DNA of 64,000 nucleotides from an uncultured Anaerofilum sp. (GTDB lineage: Bacteria > Bacillota > Clostridia > Oscillospirales > Ruminococcaceae): positions 1 to 64,000 of the forward strand of contig CALWZC010000009.1 in NCBI GenBank assembly GCA_944385935.1. Reading direction: 5' to 3'. Numbering within the stretch: the stretch's first letter is position 1; every line of letters begins with the position of its first letter. The notes beneath the pieces were generated by a model. It was given only the letters and a program-made list of their open reading frames with translations, had not been told where the DNA came from and ran no database searches. Positions 1-8,268 of the stretch are shown here, piece after piece. The position numbers and the translations under genes are program-made.

Positions 1-287
1 CTTTGCTCACAGGCAGACAAGAGGGCGCAAACGGAAAGACCGCTTGCGCCCTCTATCTATCATGGGTGTCGTGTGGTCATTTAGGGGTTAAAAAAGCCTT
101 GATTTATGCGGCTTTGCGGGCGCGAAAATGGAGAGATAAGGGTTTTATATTCAATCCCTCAAAAACAGCGTTCTATCGCGTAACAAAGCGGATATACCGC
201 ATTTCACGATATACCCGCTTTCAGTTACTACAACCTGTCTGTCAGCCGTTGAATTGTTCCTTATCCCTCTTTATCTTGGCACAAGGG
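1..287. other. Inverted-repeat-rich segment, possible mobile-element end
   Basis: No convincing coding signal is seen here. An open frame runs through the segment, but its composition is unlike a structured protein until about base 288. Visible structures are a perfect 10-bp inverted repeat (21-30 with 44-53), an imperfect one with arms AAAGCGG at 185-191 and CCGCTTT at 215-221, and a 5-bp palindrome GGCAC/GTGCC at 278-292 at the point where protein similarity begins. This could be the end of an integrated element that cut the gene to its right, but no recombinase or terminal repeat pair is visible because the window starts here. Confidence 0.3.
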
Positions 288-683
288 GTGCCATTTATCC
301 GAGATAATATGTCTGGCGGGCATTTGCTGGTGGAAAATAACATCATTTATAATGCAGGAGAAGAAGCTGTGCCGGGAGACTGGTATCACCAGACAGAATT
401 TGCTGAGTATCACAATAATATTTATTATAACTTTGCAGATATTCCGACAGAAGATACTGCCGCTATTGTGGTAAAAAAAGGAATGCCCCTATTGAAAGAT
501 TTTTCAAAGGCCCCCACCGAAACAGATGGAGTTGTACATCCTCAAGAGGTATTTGCATGCTTTGAGCCGGTGAGTCCCGATGTGGTGCAAGGTGGAAAAA
601 ACCTTGAATTGACAGGACAAAAGGACTTTATGGGCAATGCTGCACAGAGTAACATGATAGGTGCTTGTGTAGCAAAAAAATAA
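288..683 (+). pseudogene. C-terminal fragment of a beta-helix (polysaccharide lyase-like) protein
   Basis: The last about 130 codons of a frame open from base 3 read like the end of a right-handed parallel beta-helix protein: short Asn-rich rungs such as HLLVENNIIYNAG and AEYHNNIYYNF, then a C-terminal domain. Such proteins are often glycan lyases or glycosidases. Residues encoded before base 288 do not resemble this fold, and the remaining part has no ribosome binding site, so I read it as a truncated remnant. Its position just upstream of a sugar ABC importer and a sulfatase on the same strand fits a former glycan-degradation locus. Alternatively, the gene could be intact with an unusual N-terminus outside the window. 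Confidence 0.45.
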
Positions 684-780
684 TGGATTGAAGCCATTTC
701 TTTGGAATGGGATTGGCTCAATTATAGAATTGGATGTGACCAAATAGAAGTTTGGTCGAAAAGAAAGAGAGGAAACTTTT

Positions 781-2085
781 ATGAAAAAGTCGTTTGTGCG
801 TGTAGCTGCAGGTGCATCTGCGCTGGCAATGCTGATGGCAGGTTGCGGAGGAGCAACATCTTCCTCTGGCACCACTTCTTCCGGTAGCACTTCTTCTGGC
901 AGCACTTCTTCCGGCGGTGCTGCAAGCAGTGGAAAAGAGTTGACCTACTGGTCCATGTGGAACTCCACCGAAGGTCAGGCAAAGGTTATCCAAGAGGCTG
1001 CCGATGCTTACTACGAGGCTACCGGTGTTAAAATCAACATTGAATGGAAGGGCCGTGATGTAAAAACCCTGATTGGCCCCGCTTTGGATGCAGGTGAGAA
1101 GATTGACTTCTTCGATACTGACTACATGAACAATGCTCAACAGAACGGAAAGTATCTGGCAGACCTCACCGAGATGGCAGAAGCTGCTGACTATGAGAGC
1201 CATGCACTGCCTGTTTTGGTAGAGAATGTAAAGAGCTGGTCTGACGGAAAACTGACCGTAATTCCTTATCAGCCCTACACCACTGGTGTTTGGTACAACA
1301 AGGCAATGTTTGAAAATGCAGGCATTGAAGCAGAACCCAAAACTTGGGAAGAGTTCTTGGATGTTTGCGAGAAGTTGAAGGCAAGTGGCGTAAACGCTAT
1401 CACCTGCAACAGCAGTGACTTGACTCTGTTGTATGGTTATCAGTTTGCTCGCTACGTTGGTCAGGAAAAGGTTGTTGAAACCTTGAATGAGGCTACTTGG
1501 TCAAGTGTTCCCGAAGCAAAGCAGGCAGCAGACGAAATCCGCACTTTGTTTGACAAGGGCTATATGTCTGAGAATGCTCCTGCACAGTGGCCTGAAGGAC
1601 AGAACGAATTGGGCTTCGATGAGAGCGCAATGATTCTGCAGGCATCTTGGGTTCCCAATGAGATTGTACAAAACACCATGAACAATGAGATTCAATGGGG
1701 CTTCTTCCCCTGGCCCAGTGTTACTGGTGGTGTAGACGGCCCCGAAGCTGCTATGATTGGTGCACAGGGCTTCGGTATTGTGGATAAGAGCGAGAACAAG
1801 CAAGAGGCTTTTGACTTCTTGATGACTGTTGTTACCGGCGAGTATGACCTGAAAATGGCTGAGGCTGTATCCTCCATTCCCAGTGATATCCAAAATACTC
1901 AGTGGCCCGCTTCTGTTGTTGCAGCACAGCCCTACTATGAGGGTATGACTAAGGCTTATAACTGGGCAATTGGTCTGGAAACCAACAACACCTACAAAGA
2001 CATTCTTCAGAACAATCTGGGCGAGTTGGTTGCAGGCAATATGGATGGTCAGGCTTTTGTAGATGCTATGACTGCTGCAAAATAA
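781..2085 (+). CDS. Sugar ABC transporter substrate-binding lipoprotein
   Basis: This 434-residue extracellular solute-binding protein (family 1, carbohydrate type) begins with a lipoprotein signal peptide; the lipobox LMAG is followed by Cys22, the expected lipid anchor. A Ser/Gly/Thr linker of about 25 residues then separates the anchor from the globular domain, which starts near KELTYWSMW. It should capture an oligosaccharide outside the cell and hand it to the two permeases encoded downstream. The start is fixed by GAGAGGA 10 bases upstream of ATG 781. No cognate ATPase gene is adjacent. The ligand cannot be told from sequence; the neighbouring sulfatase suggests a sulfated sugar. Confidence 0.93.
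   Translation: MKKSFVRVAAGASALAMLMAGCGGATSSSGTTSSGSTSSGSTSSGGAASSGKELTYWSMWNSTEGQAKVIQEAADAYYEATGVKINIEWKGRDVKTLIGPALDAGEKIDFFDTDYMNNAQQNGKYLADLTEMAEAADYESHALPVLVENVKSWSDGKLTVIPYQPYTTGVWYNKAMFENAGIEAEPKTWEEFLDVCEKLKASGVNAITCNSSDLTLLYGYQFARYVGQEKVVETLNEATWSSVPEAKQAADEIRTLFDKGYMSENAPAQWPEGQNELGFDESAMILQASWVPNEIVQNTMNNEIQWGFFPWPSVTGGVDGPEAAMIGAQGFGIVDKSENKQEAFDFLMTVVTGEYDLKMAEAVSSIPSDIQNTQWPASVVAAQPYYEGMTKAYNWAIGLETNNTYKDILQNNLGELVAGNMDGQAFVDAMTAAK
871..915 (+). repeat. Three tandem 15-bp repeats in the lipoprotein linker
   Basis: Three near-identical 15-bp units (871-885, 886-900, 901-915) encode the repeated pentapeptide (S/T)TSSG in the linker of the binding protein. The units differ at only a few bases, so copy number could change by slippage without breaking the frame. 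Confidence 0.75.
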
Positions 2086-2186
2086 CTTGCAATAGAGTTA
2101 CTTTGAGATACCCGCTAACTTCCATAAAGATTTGAATTTTAACATGATTCGGCGCATGGTCTCAGCGGACTATCGAACCGGCTTTT

Positions 2187-2215
2187 AGGGAGTTCTCGTT
2201 GTGTGGGAACTCCCT
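2187..2215 (+). other. Stem-loop between binding-protein and permease genes
   Basis: A 9-bp perfect stem (AGGGAGTTC with GAACTCCCT) lies in the 190-bp gap between the binding-protein stop and the first permease. The bases after it are only weakly T-rich. Such hairpins in ABC operons often protect the upstream message or partly terminate transcription, giving more binding protein than permease; here that role is inferred. Confidence 0.6.
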
Positions 2216-2275
2216 TTCCCTATTGAAGGGCAGTAGATGACCAAAGGTGGCATTGGTGAAAGGAGAGGATTTTGT

Positions 2276-3181
2276 TTGAAACAGAACAAGAAGATGATTG
2301 TCTGCTTTTTAACTCCGGCATTGTTGTTCTTTGTTGGAATCTTTTTGTATCCTGTATGCAGAACAATTGTGATGAGCTTCTTTAATGTAGAAGCTGTGAG
2401 TGACCCTGTGAGTTTATGGAAGTTTGTGGGGTTCTCTAACTATGTTTCTTTGGCTAAAACTCAGATTTTTCATGTTGCAATGGGCAATATGCTGAAAATC
2501 TGGCTTTTAGGCGGTATTGGTGTGATGGTAGTTTCGCTTTTGTTTGCGGCTATTCTCACAAGTGGCGTAAAAGGAAAAGAGTTTTATCGTGCAGTAATTT
2601 ATGTGCCTAACATCATCAACGCAGTTGCTATTGCCACTATGTGGATTAACTGTGTATACAACAAACGGTTTGGCTTGCTACATAACTTTTTTGACATGAT
2701 TGGTGCAGACCAACTGGCAAAAACCGACTACATGAACGGCAGCATTAAATTTTATAGCTTGCTGGTGGCTTTCTGCTTTGGTTCTGTAGGTTACTTCATG
2801 CTAATTTTCATGAGTGGTATCGAGCGTTTGCCCGGTGATATTTATGAAGCAGCCACCATTGATGGTGCTAGCAAAATTCGTCAATTTGGAACTATCACAC
2901 TGCCCTTGTTGCGTGGTGTGTTCAAAACTTGTATCACATTCTGGACCATCAGCGTTATTGGATTCTTTGTATGGAGCCAGATGTGGAGTGCCCCACTAAA
3001 CAGTGAGATGACCACAATTACACCTTTTGTATACATGTATAATGTTACATTTGGAAACCAAGGAAATGCCCAGCGAGATGCCGGTTTAGGTGCTGCTGTA
3101 GGTGTAGTCATGGCTGTGGTAGTTTTGATTGTGTTCTTTGTAATGAATCGTGTTGTAAAGAACGATGACATTGAATTCTAA
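2276..3181 (+). CDS. Sugar ABC transporter permease (MalF/UgpA type)
   Basis: This inner-membrane permease of 301 residues has six predicted membrane helices and the cytoplasmic EAA loop (YEAATIDGASKIRQF, about residues 190-205) that contacts the transport ATPase. I prefer the TTG start at 2276, which has AGGAGAGG ending 7 bases upstream, over the in-frame ATG at 2237, which lacks a good site. It should pair with the second permease encoded 14 bases downstream to form the channel for the sugar delivered by the lipoprotein. It belongs to the CUT1 carbohydrate importers. Confidence 0.92.
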   Translation: MKQNKKMIVCFLTPALLFFVGIFLYPVCRTIVMSFFNVEAVSDPVSLWKFVGFSNYVSLAKTQIFHVAMGNMLKIWLLGGIGVMVVSLLFAAILTSGVKGKEFYRAVIYVPNIINAVAIATMWINCVYNKRFGLLHNFFDMIGADQLAKTDYMNGSIKFYSLLVAFCFGSVGYFMLIFMSGIERLPGDIYEAATIDGASKIRQFGTITLPLLRGVFKTCITFWTISVIGFFVWSQMWSAPLNSEMTTITPFVYMYNVTFGNQGNAQRDAGLGAAVGVVMAVVVLIVFFVMNRVVKNDDIEF

Positions 3182-3195
3182 GGGGGAGTGAAACG

Positions 3196-4086
3196 ATGAC
3201 AAAGCAAAAAGAAGTATCCAAAGTAAAGCGTCATAAGCTCCCAGGAACTGACTGGAAAAAGCAGATTCCTCTTTTGCCTGGTCATATTATTGTAGGTATT
3301 TGGGTGCTGTTTACCTTTGTAATGCTTGCATGGATTTTGTGTGCCAGTTTGGCAAACTCCCGTGAAATTATGGGTGGTCAGGCTATGTTGTTGCCCAGTG
3401 GGCCACACTTTGACAACTATGCTCGTGCATGGTCTGCAAACAATATTTCAGTGTTCTTTTTGAACTCCCTGTTATACGCTACTTGCACTATGGCAGGTTC
3501 TGTTTTAATAAGTGCACCAGCAGCTTATGTTTTGGCAAGAAGTGTATTTAAGGGAAATGGCCTGATTCGTAGCGGATTTATTACTGCTATGAGTATCCCA
3601 CAAATTATGATTGTATTGCCTTTGTTCTCTTTGGCAACACAAATGGGATTGACTGGTTCCAAAGTAGTGCTGATTATTCTGTATATCGGAATGCAAATTC
3701 CCTATACCACTACATTTTTGATTACCTTCTTTGCAAACCTTTCCACTGTATATGAGGAGGCTGCTGCCATTGACGGATGCCCTCCCATGCGTACATTCTG
3801 GCAGATTATGCTCCCCTTGGCTCAGCCGGGCATTGTTACTGTTGGTATCTTCAACTTTATGAATATCTGGAATGAATATTTCATGTCCTTGATTTTCGCT
3901 TCCAACGAAAGAAACATGTCTGTAGGCCCTGGCTTGCGTACCGTTTTGACTGCCATGCAGTATACCGGTGACTGGGGCGGACTGTTTGCCGCAGTTGTAA
4001 TTGTATTCTTGCCCACTTTGTTGTTGTTTGTTGGTTTGTCCAAAACAATCATTAGTGGTATCACCAGTGGTGGTGTAAAGGGTTAA
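3196..4086 (+). CDS. Sugar ABC transporter permease (MalG/UgpE type)
   Basis: The second CUT1-family permease has 296 residues and six predicted membrane helices. Its EAA loop (YEEAAAIDGCPPMRTFW, near residue 185) is the ATPase docking site. The gene starts 14 bases after the first permease, with GGGGAGTG as ribosome binding site, so the two are cotranscribed. No ATPase gene follows. The only CUT1-type ATPase in the window is the MsmX/UgpC-like gene at 40381, which probably serves this importer. Confidence 0.93.
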   Translation: MTKQKEVSKVKRHKLPGTDWKKQIPLLPGHIIVGIWVLFTFVMLAWILCASLANSREIMGGQAMLLPSGPHFDNYARAWSANNISVFFLNSLLYATCTMAGSVLISAPAAYVLARSVFKGNGLIRSGFITAMSIPQIMIVLPLFSLATQMGLTGSKVVLIILYIGMQIPYTTTFLITFFANLSTVYEEAAAIDGCPPMRTFWQIMLPLAQPGIVTVGIFNFMNIWNEYFMSLIFASNERNMSVGPGLRTVLTAMQYTGDWGGLFAAVVIVFLPTLLLFVGLSKTIISGITSGGVKG

Positions 4087-4114
4087 TATTTTTACCTTTT
4101 GGAACTAAATGTAT

Positions 4115-4168
4115 ATCGTGTGCTCGGTATGGCTTGCAAAGGCCCTGCGGGGTACACGATGTTTTTTT
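4115..4168 (+). terminator. Candidate terminator after the sugar importer
   Basis: ATCGTGT (4115-4121) pairs with ACACGAT (4154-4160) and is followed by GTTTTTTT. The inner loop is long and GC-rich. It lies between the permease and sulfatase genes, so read-through into the sulfatase may be reduced. Confidence 0.5.
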
Positions 4169-4236
4169 GATAACAAAGTGCTGTATTGATAACAGACTCT
4201 ATTTTGCTCTGTGCCTTTGAATAGGAGAATAAAGCT

Positions 4237-5706
4237 ATGAAACAAAAACCAAATATCCTGTTTATTCTAGCAGATGACCAAGGTGCTTGGTCGTTGGGAA
4301 GTGCAGGAAATAATGAGATTATTACCCCCAATTTGGACAAGCTAGCACAAAATGGATTGCGCTTTGAAAACTTTTTTTGTGCTTCCCCTGTGTGCTCTCC
4401 GGCCCGTGCTTCCATCGCCACAGCTATGATGCCCAGTGGACATGGTGTGTTGGATTGGCTGTGCAGTGGTGGCATGGATAGGGAAAAATTTGCTGTGGGA
4501 GAATTGGCAGAACGGTATGCAGAAGAAGATAAGCCTATCCGCTTTTTGGAAGGGATGCACACCTACCCTGAGGTTCTTGCAAAAGAGGGCTACACCTGTG
4601 CCCTCAGTGGAAAATGGCACTTAGGCGACCATATCCAACCCGCCCCGGGATTTACCAACTGGTATACCATTGGTCAGGGTGGTTGCCCTTATTTCTCCCC
4701 TGATATTGTACATGATGGAAAAGTAGAAATCCGTCATGAATACATTACAGACCTTATTACTCAAAATGCCATTGAGCAGTTGGATGAATTATCTGGTAAA
4801 GATAAGCCATTTTATCTAAGTGTCCACTACACTGCCCCCCATTCTCCTTGGGATAAAGGTAGCCATCCACAAAAATACTTGGATTTGTATAAGGATTGTG
4901 CTTTCCAGTCTACTCCAGAGTTGCATGTACATCCAAACCAAACAACAGCCTCTCAAATAGGAGATACTCCTGAGCATCGCAGAGAATTTTTGACAGGGTA
5001 TTATGCTGCTATCACTGCCATGGATGAAGGCATTGGGCAAATTCTGAACAAACTGGAAGAACTGGGGGAAAGAGAAAACACATTGATTGTCTTTACTGCT
5101 GATAATGGTGTATGTATGGGTCACCATGGTGTATGGGGAAAAGGAAATGCTACCCTACCACAAAATATGTATGAAGAAAGTGTCAAAGTGCCTGCCATTG
5201 TTTGGACACCAGAACTAAATGGTCAAGGCAAGGTTGCACAAGGCTTGTATAGTCACTGTGACTGGTATAATACCTTGCTGGATTATGCGGGAGTAAAGGA
5301 ATATCCTGAAAATAGCCATGCTTGTGGAAAGAGCTTTGCACAACTACTAAAAGGACAGCCAGAGCAGAATGACCGACAACAGGTATTTGTATTTGAGGAA
5401 TATGGTTCTGTGCGGATGGTACGCAATAAACAGATGAAGTATATTCATCGTTACCCCAGCGGCCCCAATGAATTATATGACTTGGAAAAAGACCCACAAG
5501 AAACATACAATTTGGTTCATCAAGCGGAATATCGCTCTGTGGTACAGGAAATGCAAAAAATGCTGTTTGAGCAGTTTGAGAAATGTACAGATGGTGCACA
5601 CAATGGACTGCTATATCCAGTAGAGGGCAGAGGACAAAGAAGGAAATTAGATGGAATTGTACAAGGTGCATTTTTGCCCTATGTTCCCCCAGCACCTAAA
5701 GAATGA
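4237..5706 (+). CDS. Cytosolic Cys-type sulfatase
   Basis: This 489-residue family S1 sulfatase carries the signature CSPAR at residues 53-57; Cys53 must be oxidised to formylglycine for activity, and in anaerobes a radical SAM maturase does this. Metal-binding residues lie in the N-terminal ADDQG and in the later TADNGVCMGHHG stretch. There is no signal peptide, so it should act in the cytoplasm on sulfated sugars brought in by the preceding ABC importer. No maturase gene is in the window. The C-terminal ELYDLEKDPQETYNL segment is typical of the family. The exact substrate (for example a sulfated hexosamine) is not determinable here. Confidence 0.93.
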   Translation: MKQKPNILFILADDQGAWSLGSAGNNEIITPNLDKLAQNGLRFENFFCASPVCSPARASIATAMMPSGHGVLDWLCSGGMDREKFAVGELAERYAEEDKPIRFLEGMHTYPEVLAKEGYTCALSGKWHLGDHIQPAPGFTNWYTIGQGGCPYFSPDIVHDGKVEIRHEYITDLITQNAIEQLDELSGKDKPFYLSVHYTAPHSPWDKGSHPQKYLDLYKDCAFQSTPELHVHPNQTTASQIGDTPEHRREFLTGYYAAITAMDEGIGQILNKLEELGERENTLIVFTADNGVCMGHHGVWGKGNATLPQNMYEESVKVPAIVWTPELNGQGKVAQGLYSHCDWYNTLLDYAGVKEYPENSHACGKSFAQLLKGQPEQNDRQQVFVFEEYGSVRMVRNKQMKYIHRYPSGPNELYDLEKDPQETYNLVHQAEYRSVVQEMQKMLFEQFEKCTDGAHNGLLYPVEGRGQRRKLDGIVQGAFLPYVPPAPKE

Positions 5707-5722
5707 AATGATAGCTTAAAAG

Positions 5723-5754
5723 AAAAAGGAGAGGTGGTTTTACCTCTCCTTTTT
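5723..5754. terminator. Bidirectional terminator between sulfatase and metA
   Basis: AAGGAGAGGT and ACCTCTCCTT form a strong stem with A-runs on the left and T-runs on the right, so it can end transcription from the sulfatase (+) and from metA (-), which converge here. Confidence 0.8.
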
Positions 5755-5788
5755 GCATGATTGGAAATTTTGAAACACCAAAATTTTA

Positions 5789-6712
5789 TTAGTTGAAGGG
5801 TGCTGCCTCTAAATCATAGGGAGTTGTCTGGTAGACATAATAGTTTAGCCAGTTGGAGTAGAGCAAATGGGCATGGCTTCTCCAGCAGAAGTTTACCCCT
5901 TGTGTGGGGTCATTGTTGTAGTAATAGTTCTGGGGAATTTCAATGGGTAACCCCTTGTCTACATCTCGGCGGTATTCTGTATCTAAGGTCAATTTGTCAT
6001 ATTCAGGATGACCAGTGACAAAAATTTGTCTGCCAGAATCAGTGGACATAAGAAAAATGCCAGCTTGTTGACTTTTTGCCAAAATGCGCAAAGCAGGGCA
6101 ATTTTCTACTTGCTGTTCACAAATTCCAGTGTGGCGGGAATGAGGGGCAAAAAAGGTTTCATCAAAGCCTCTTACCAAAGGATTGGAGGGTCGAATGACC
6201 TTGTGGGGGAATACCCCAAACATTTTTTGGGAAAGAGGAACTTTTTCAATACCAAAATGATAGTACAGCCCCGCCTGTGCTCCCCAGCATACATGAAGGG
6301 TTGACCATACATTGTTTTTTGAAAAGTCCATAATTTCGCACAACTCTTGCCAATAGTCTACTTCTTCAAAAGGCATTTGTTCTACAGGGGCACCAGTGAT
6401 AATCATACCATCAAAACGTTGCTGGCGAATGTGGTCAAAGGTGGTGTAAAATTCTTGCAAATGACTTTCTGGGGTATTTTTGGATTGGTGGCTGCCTGTT
6501 CGGACAAAGGTAAGCTCCACCTGAAGGGGAGTATTGGCAAGGAGCCGGGCAAGCTGGGTTTCGGTGGCAATTTTGGTGGGCATGAGGTTTACTACTACAA
6601 TCCGCAAGGGGCGAATATTTTGGTGCAACGCTCTTTTCTCTGCCATAACAAAAATATTTTCCTGTTCCAATGCCTCAGCAGCAGGCAAAGCGGGAGGAAG
6701 AACAATAGGCAT
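5789..6712 (-). CDS. metA: Homoserine O-acetyltransferase, MetA family
   Basis: This 307-residue protein is a full-length MetA-family homoserine O-acyltransferase. The catalytic residues fall at the numbers known from the family: Cys142 in HVCWGAQA, His235 and Glu237 in GHPEYD. Residue 111 is Glu (GAPVE); in this family Glu111 marks acetyl-CoA users and Gly111 succinyl-CoA users, so the product should be O-acetylhomoserine. The gene follows a MetY-type gene on the same strand after 64 bases, with AAAAGGAGAA as ribosome binding site. Together they should convert homoserine to homocysteine for methionine synthesis. Confidence 0.95.
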   Translation of the reverse strand: MPIVLPPALPAAEALEQENIFVMAEKRALHQNIRPLRIVVVNLMPTKIATETQLARLLANTPLQVELTFVRTGSHQSKNTPESHLQEFYTTFDHIRQQRFDGMIITGAPVEQMPFEEVDYWQELCEIMDFSKNNVWSTLHVCWGAQAGLYYHFGIEKVPLSQKMFGVFPHKVIRPSNPLVRGFDETFFAPHSRHTGICEQQVENCPALRILAKSQQAGIFLMSTDSGRQIFVTGHPEYDKLTLDTEYRRDVDKGLPIEIPQNYYYNNDPTQGVNFCWRSHAHLLYSNWLNYYVYQTTPYDLEAAPFN

Positions 6713-6737
6713 ACAAGATTCTCCTTTTCACAACAAT

Positions 6738-6761
6738 CCCCGCACAATGGATTGTACGGGG
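6738..6761 (-). other. Stem-loop in the metY-metA spacer
   Basis: CCCCG and CGGGG flank a second pairing segment (ACAAT/ATTGT), giving a compact GC-rich hairpin in the 64-base spacer, without a T-run. It may set relative expression or message stability of the two genes. Confidence 0.55.
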
Positions 6762-6776
6762 AGAAATGCTATATTC

Positions 6777-8057
6777 TTATTTACAGGCTTTCTCCAGTGC
6801 TTGGTCAAAGTCGGCAATAATGTCGGCAATGTCCTCAATGCCAATGGAAACACGAATCAACTCCGGCCGGATTCCAGCGGCAAGCTGGTCTGCCTCGGAA
6901 AGCTGACGGTGGGTAGTGGAAGAAGGATGAAGTACACTGGTACGTAGGTCGCCTACATGAACTACTAGACTGGTCATTTCCAAATTTTCAATAAAGGTTT
7001 TGCCCGCTGCAAGTCCACCCTTTACACCAAAGGCAAGAACACCACCACAGCCCTTGGGCAGGTATTTGGTTGCCAGAGAATGGTCAGTGCTGGTTTCTAG
7101 GCCTGGATAGTTTACCCATTGCACATAGGGGCTTTGCTGTAAATGTTTGGCAAGGGCAAGGGCATTTTCACAATGCCGCTGCATACGCAAATGGAGAGTT
7201 TCCAATCCTAAGTGAGTAAGAAAAGCATTTTGTGGTGCCATTACTGCCCCAAAATCTCGCAAAAGCTGGCTGCGAAGTTTTACAGCATAAGCAGATTTGC
7301 CAAACTCTTTGGTGTATACCAAACCATGGTAGCTTTCATCAGGCTGGGTCAACTGGGGATATTTTCCACTTGCCTCCCAGTCAAAACTACCACCATCAAT
7401 AACAATACCGCCCACACTGGTGGCATGACCATCGGAATATTTGGTAGTAGAATGCAATACAATGTCTGCTCCCAGTTCCAGAGGACGACAACAATAGGGG
7501 GTAGCAAGGGTATTATCTACCATTAAAGGAACGCCAATGGCTTTGGCGGCTGCCGACCATTTTTCAAAGTCCAGCACAGTGAGGGCAGGGTTTGCGATGG
7601 TTTCGGCAAACAAAACCTTGGTATTGGGAGTTGCTGCTGCAATAATTTCTTCCAAAGAAGCATTTGGATTGATGAGAGTATGGGAAATACCCAGTTTTTC
7701 AAAGGTAACAGCAATCAGATTGTGGCTGCCGCCATAAATGTTGGTGGAAGCCAAAATGTGGTCACCTGCTTGGCAGATGTTTAGCAATGCCATTAAAATT
7801 GCACTTTGTCCGCTGGAAGTAGCCACAGCAGCAACGCCGCCTTCTAGCAAGTTCATTTTGCCCTCTAAAGCTGCCACAGTGGGGTTAGAAATGCGGGTAT
7901 ACATGTGGTTGTCACTTTTTAGGTCAAACATGGCAGCTACATCGGCAGTATCATAATAGCGGTAGGTGGTGCTTTGGGCGATGGGCAGCTCTTGGGGCTG
8001 TCCGCTTTGGGCACGGTAGGTTCCATGGACGCAAGCACTGTTAAACGACAATTTCAT
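6777..8057 (-). CDS. O-acetylhomoserine sulfhydrylase, MetY type
   Basis: This 426-residue enzyme belongs to the PLP-dependent Cys/Met metabolism family. The cofactor lysine lies in LHSTTKYSDGH, and the N-terminal phosphate-binding stretch YTRISNPT is present. The length and the pairing with an acetyl-type MetA favour O-acetylhomoserine sulfhydrylase (homocysteine from sulfide) over cystathionine gamma-synthase. An open frame extends upstream to 8150, but the ATG at 8057 has GGGGGGAT as ribosome binding site, lies downstream of the promoter, and begins with the family-typical N-terminus. I looked for a SAM riboswitch in the 5' region and saw none. Confidence 0.92.
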   Translation of the reverse strand: MKLSFNSACVHGTYRAQSGQPQELPIAQSTTYRYYDTADVAAMFDLKSDNHMYTRISNPTVAALEGKMNLLEGGVAAVATSSGQSAILMALLNICQAGDHILASTNIYGGSHNLIAVTFEKLGISHTLINPNASLEEIIAAATPNTKVLFAETIANPALTVLDFEKWSAAAKAIGVPLMVDNTLATPYCCRPLELGADIVLHSTTKYSDGHATSVGGIVIDGGSFDWEASGKYPQLTQPDESYHGLVYTKEFGKSAYAVKLRSQLLRDFGAVMAPQNAFLTHLGLETLHLRMQRHCENALALAKHLQQSPYVQWVNYPGLETSTDHSLATKYLPKGCGGVLAFGVKGGLAAGKTFIENLEMTSLVVHVGDLRTSVLHPSSTTHRQLSEADQLAAGIRPELIRVSIGIEDIADIIADFDQALEKACK

Positions 8058-8121
8058 AAAAATCCCCCCGGAAAATAGTAAAGTCAAAAATTGTAGCACA
8101 AAACTGTGCCAATATGGGTTT

Positions 8122-8150
8122 ATTGTACCGCCATTATCTTTGTGGGTCAA
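8122..8150 (-). promoter_or_regulatory. Promoter of the metY-metA operon
   Basis: On the minus strand, TTGACC (8145-8150) and TACAAT (8122-8127) are separated by exactly 17 bases, a near-consensus vegetative promoter about 65 bases upstream of the start codon. Confidence 0.75.
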
Positions 8151-8179
8151 GAAAGAAGTTATCTATCCCGGAACAATGG

Positions 8180-8208
8180 TGGAAAACTTCATATTTCCAT
8201 GGTATACT
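8180..8208 (+). promoter_or_regulatory. Promoter of the ABC-F gene
   Basis: TGGAAA (8180-8185), a 17-base spacer and TATACT (8203-8208) precede the ABC-F gene by 60 bases. The -35 box is weak. It is divergent from the metY promoter. Confidence 0.5.
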
Positions 8209-8268
8209 GGAGAAATTACAGGTGGTGGAAATCCGCCATAGTATTGAAATAAAAAGGAGAACATAATC

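Noticed and set aside
1-287. A genuine N-terminal coding region for the beta-helix protein
   Set aside because: The translated residues are Cys/Arg-rich without fold-like periodicity, the DNA is full of inverted repeats, and there is no ribosome site; treated as non-coding.
504-905. Minus-strand frame over the beta-helix fragment and lipoprotein start
   Set aside because: Low-complexity Pro/Glu/Val start is the reverse reading of the Ser/Gly linker repeats; no ribosome site.
8058-8268. SAM riboswitch or Met T-box before metY
   Set aside because: Neither T-box sequence nor SAM aptamer core could be found; only a promoter is visible.
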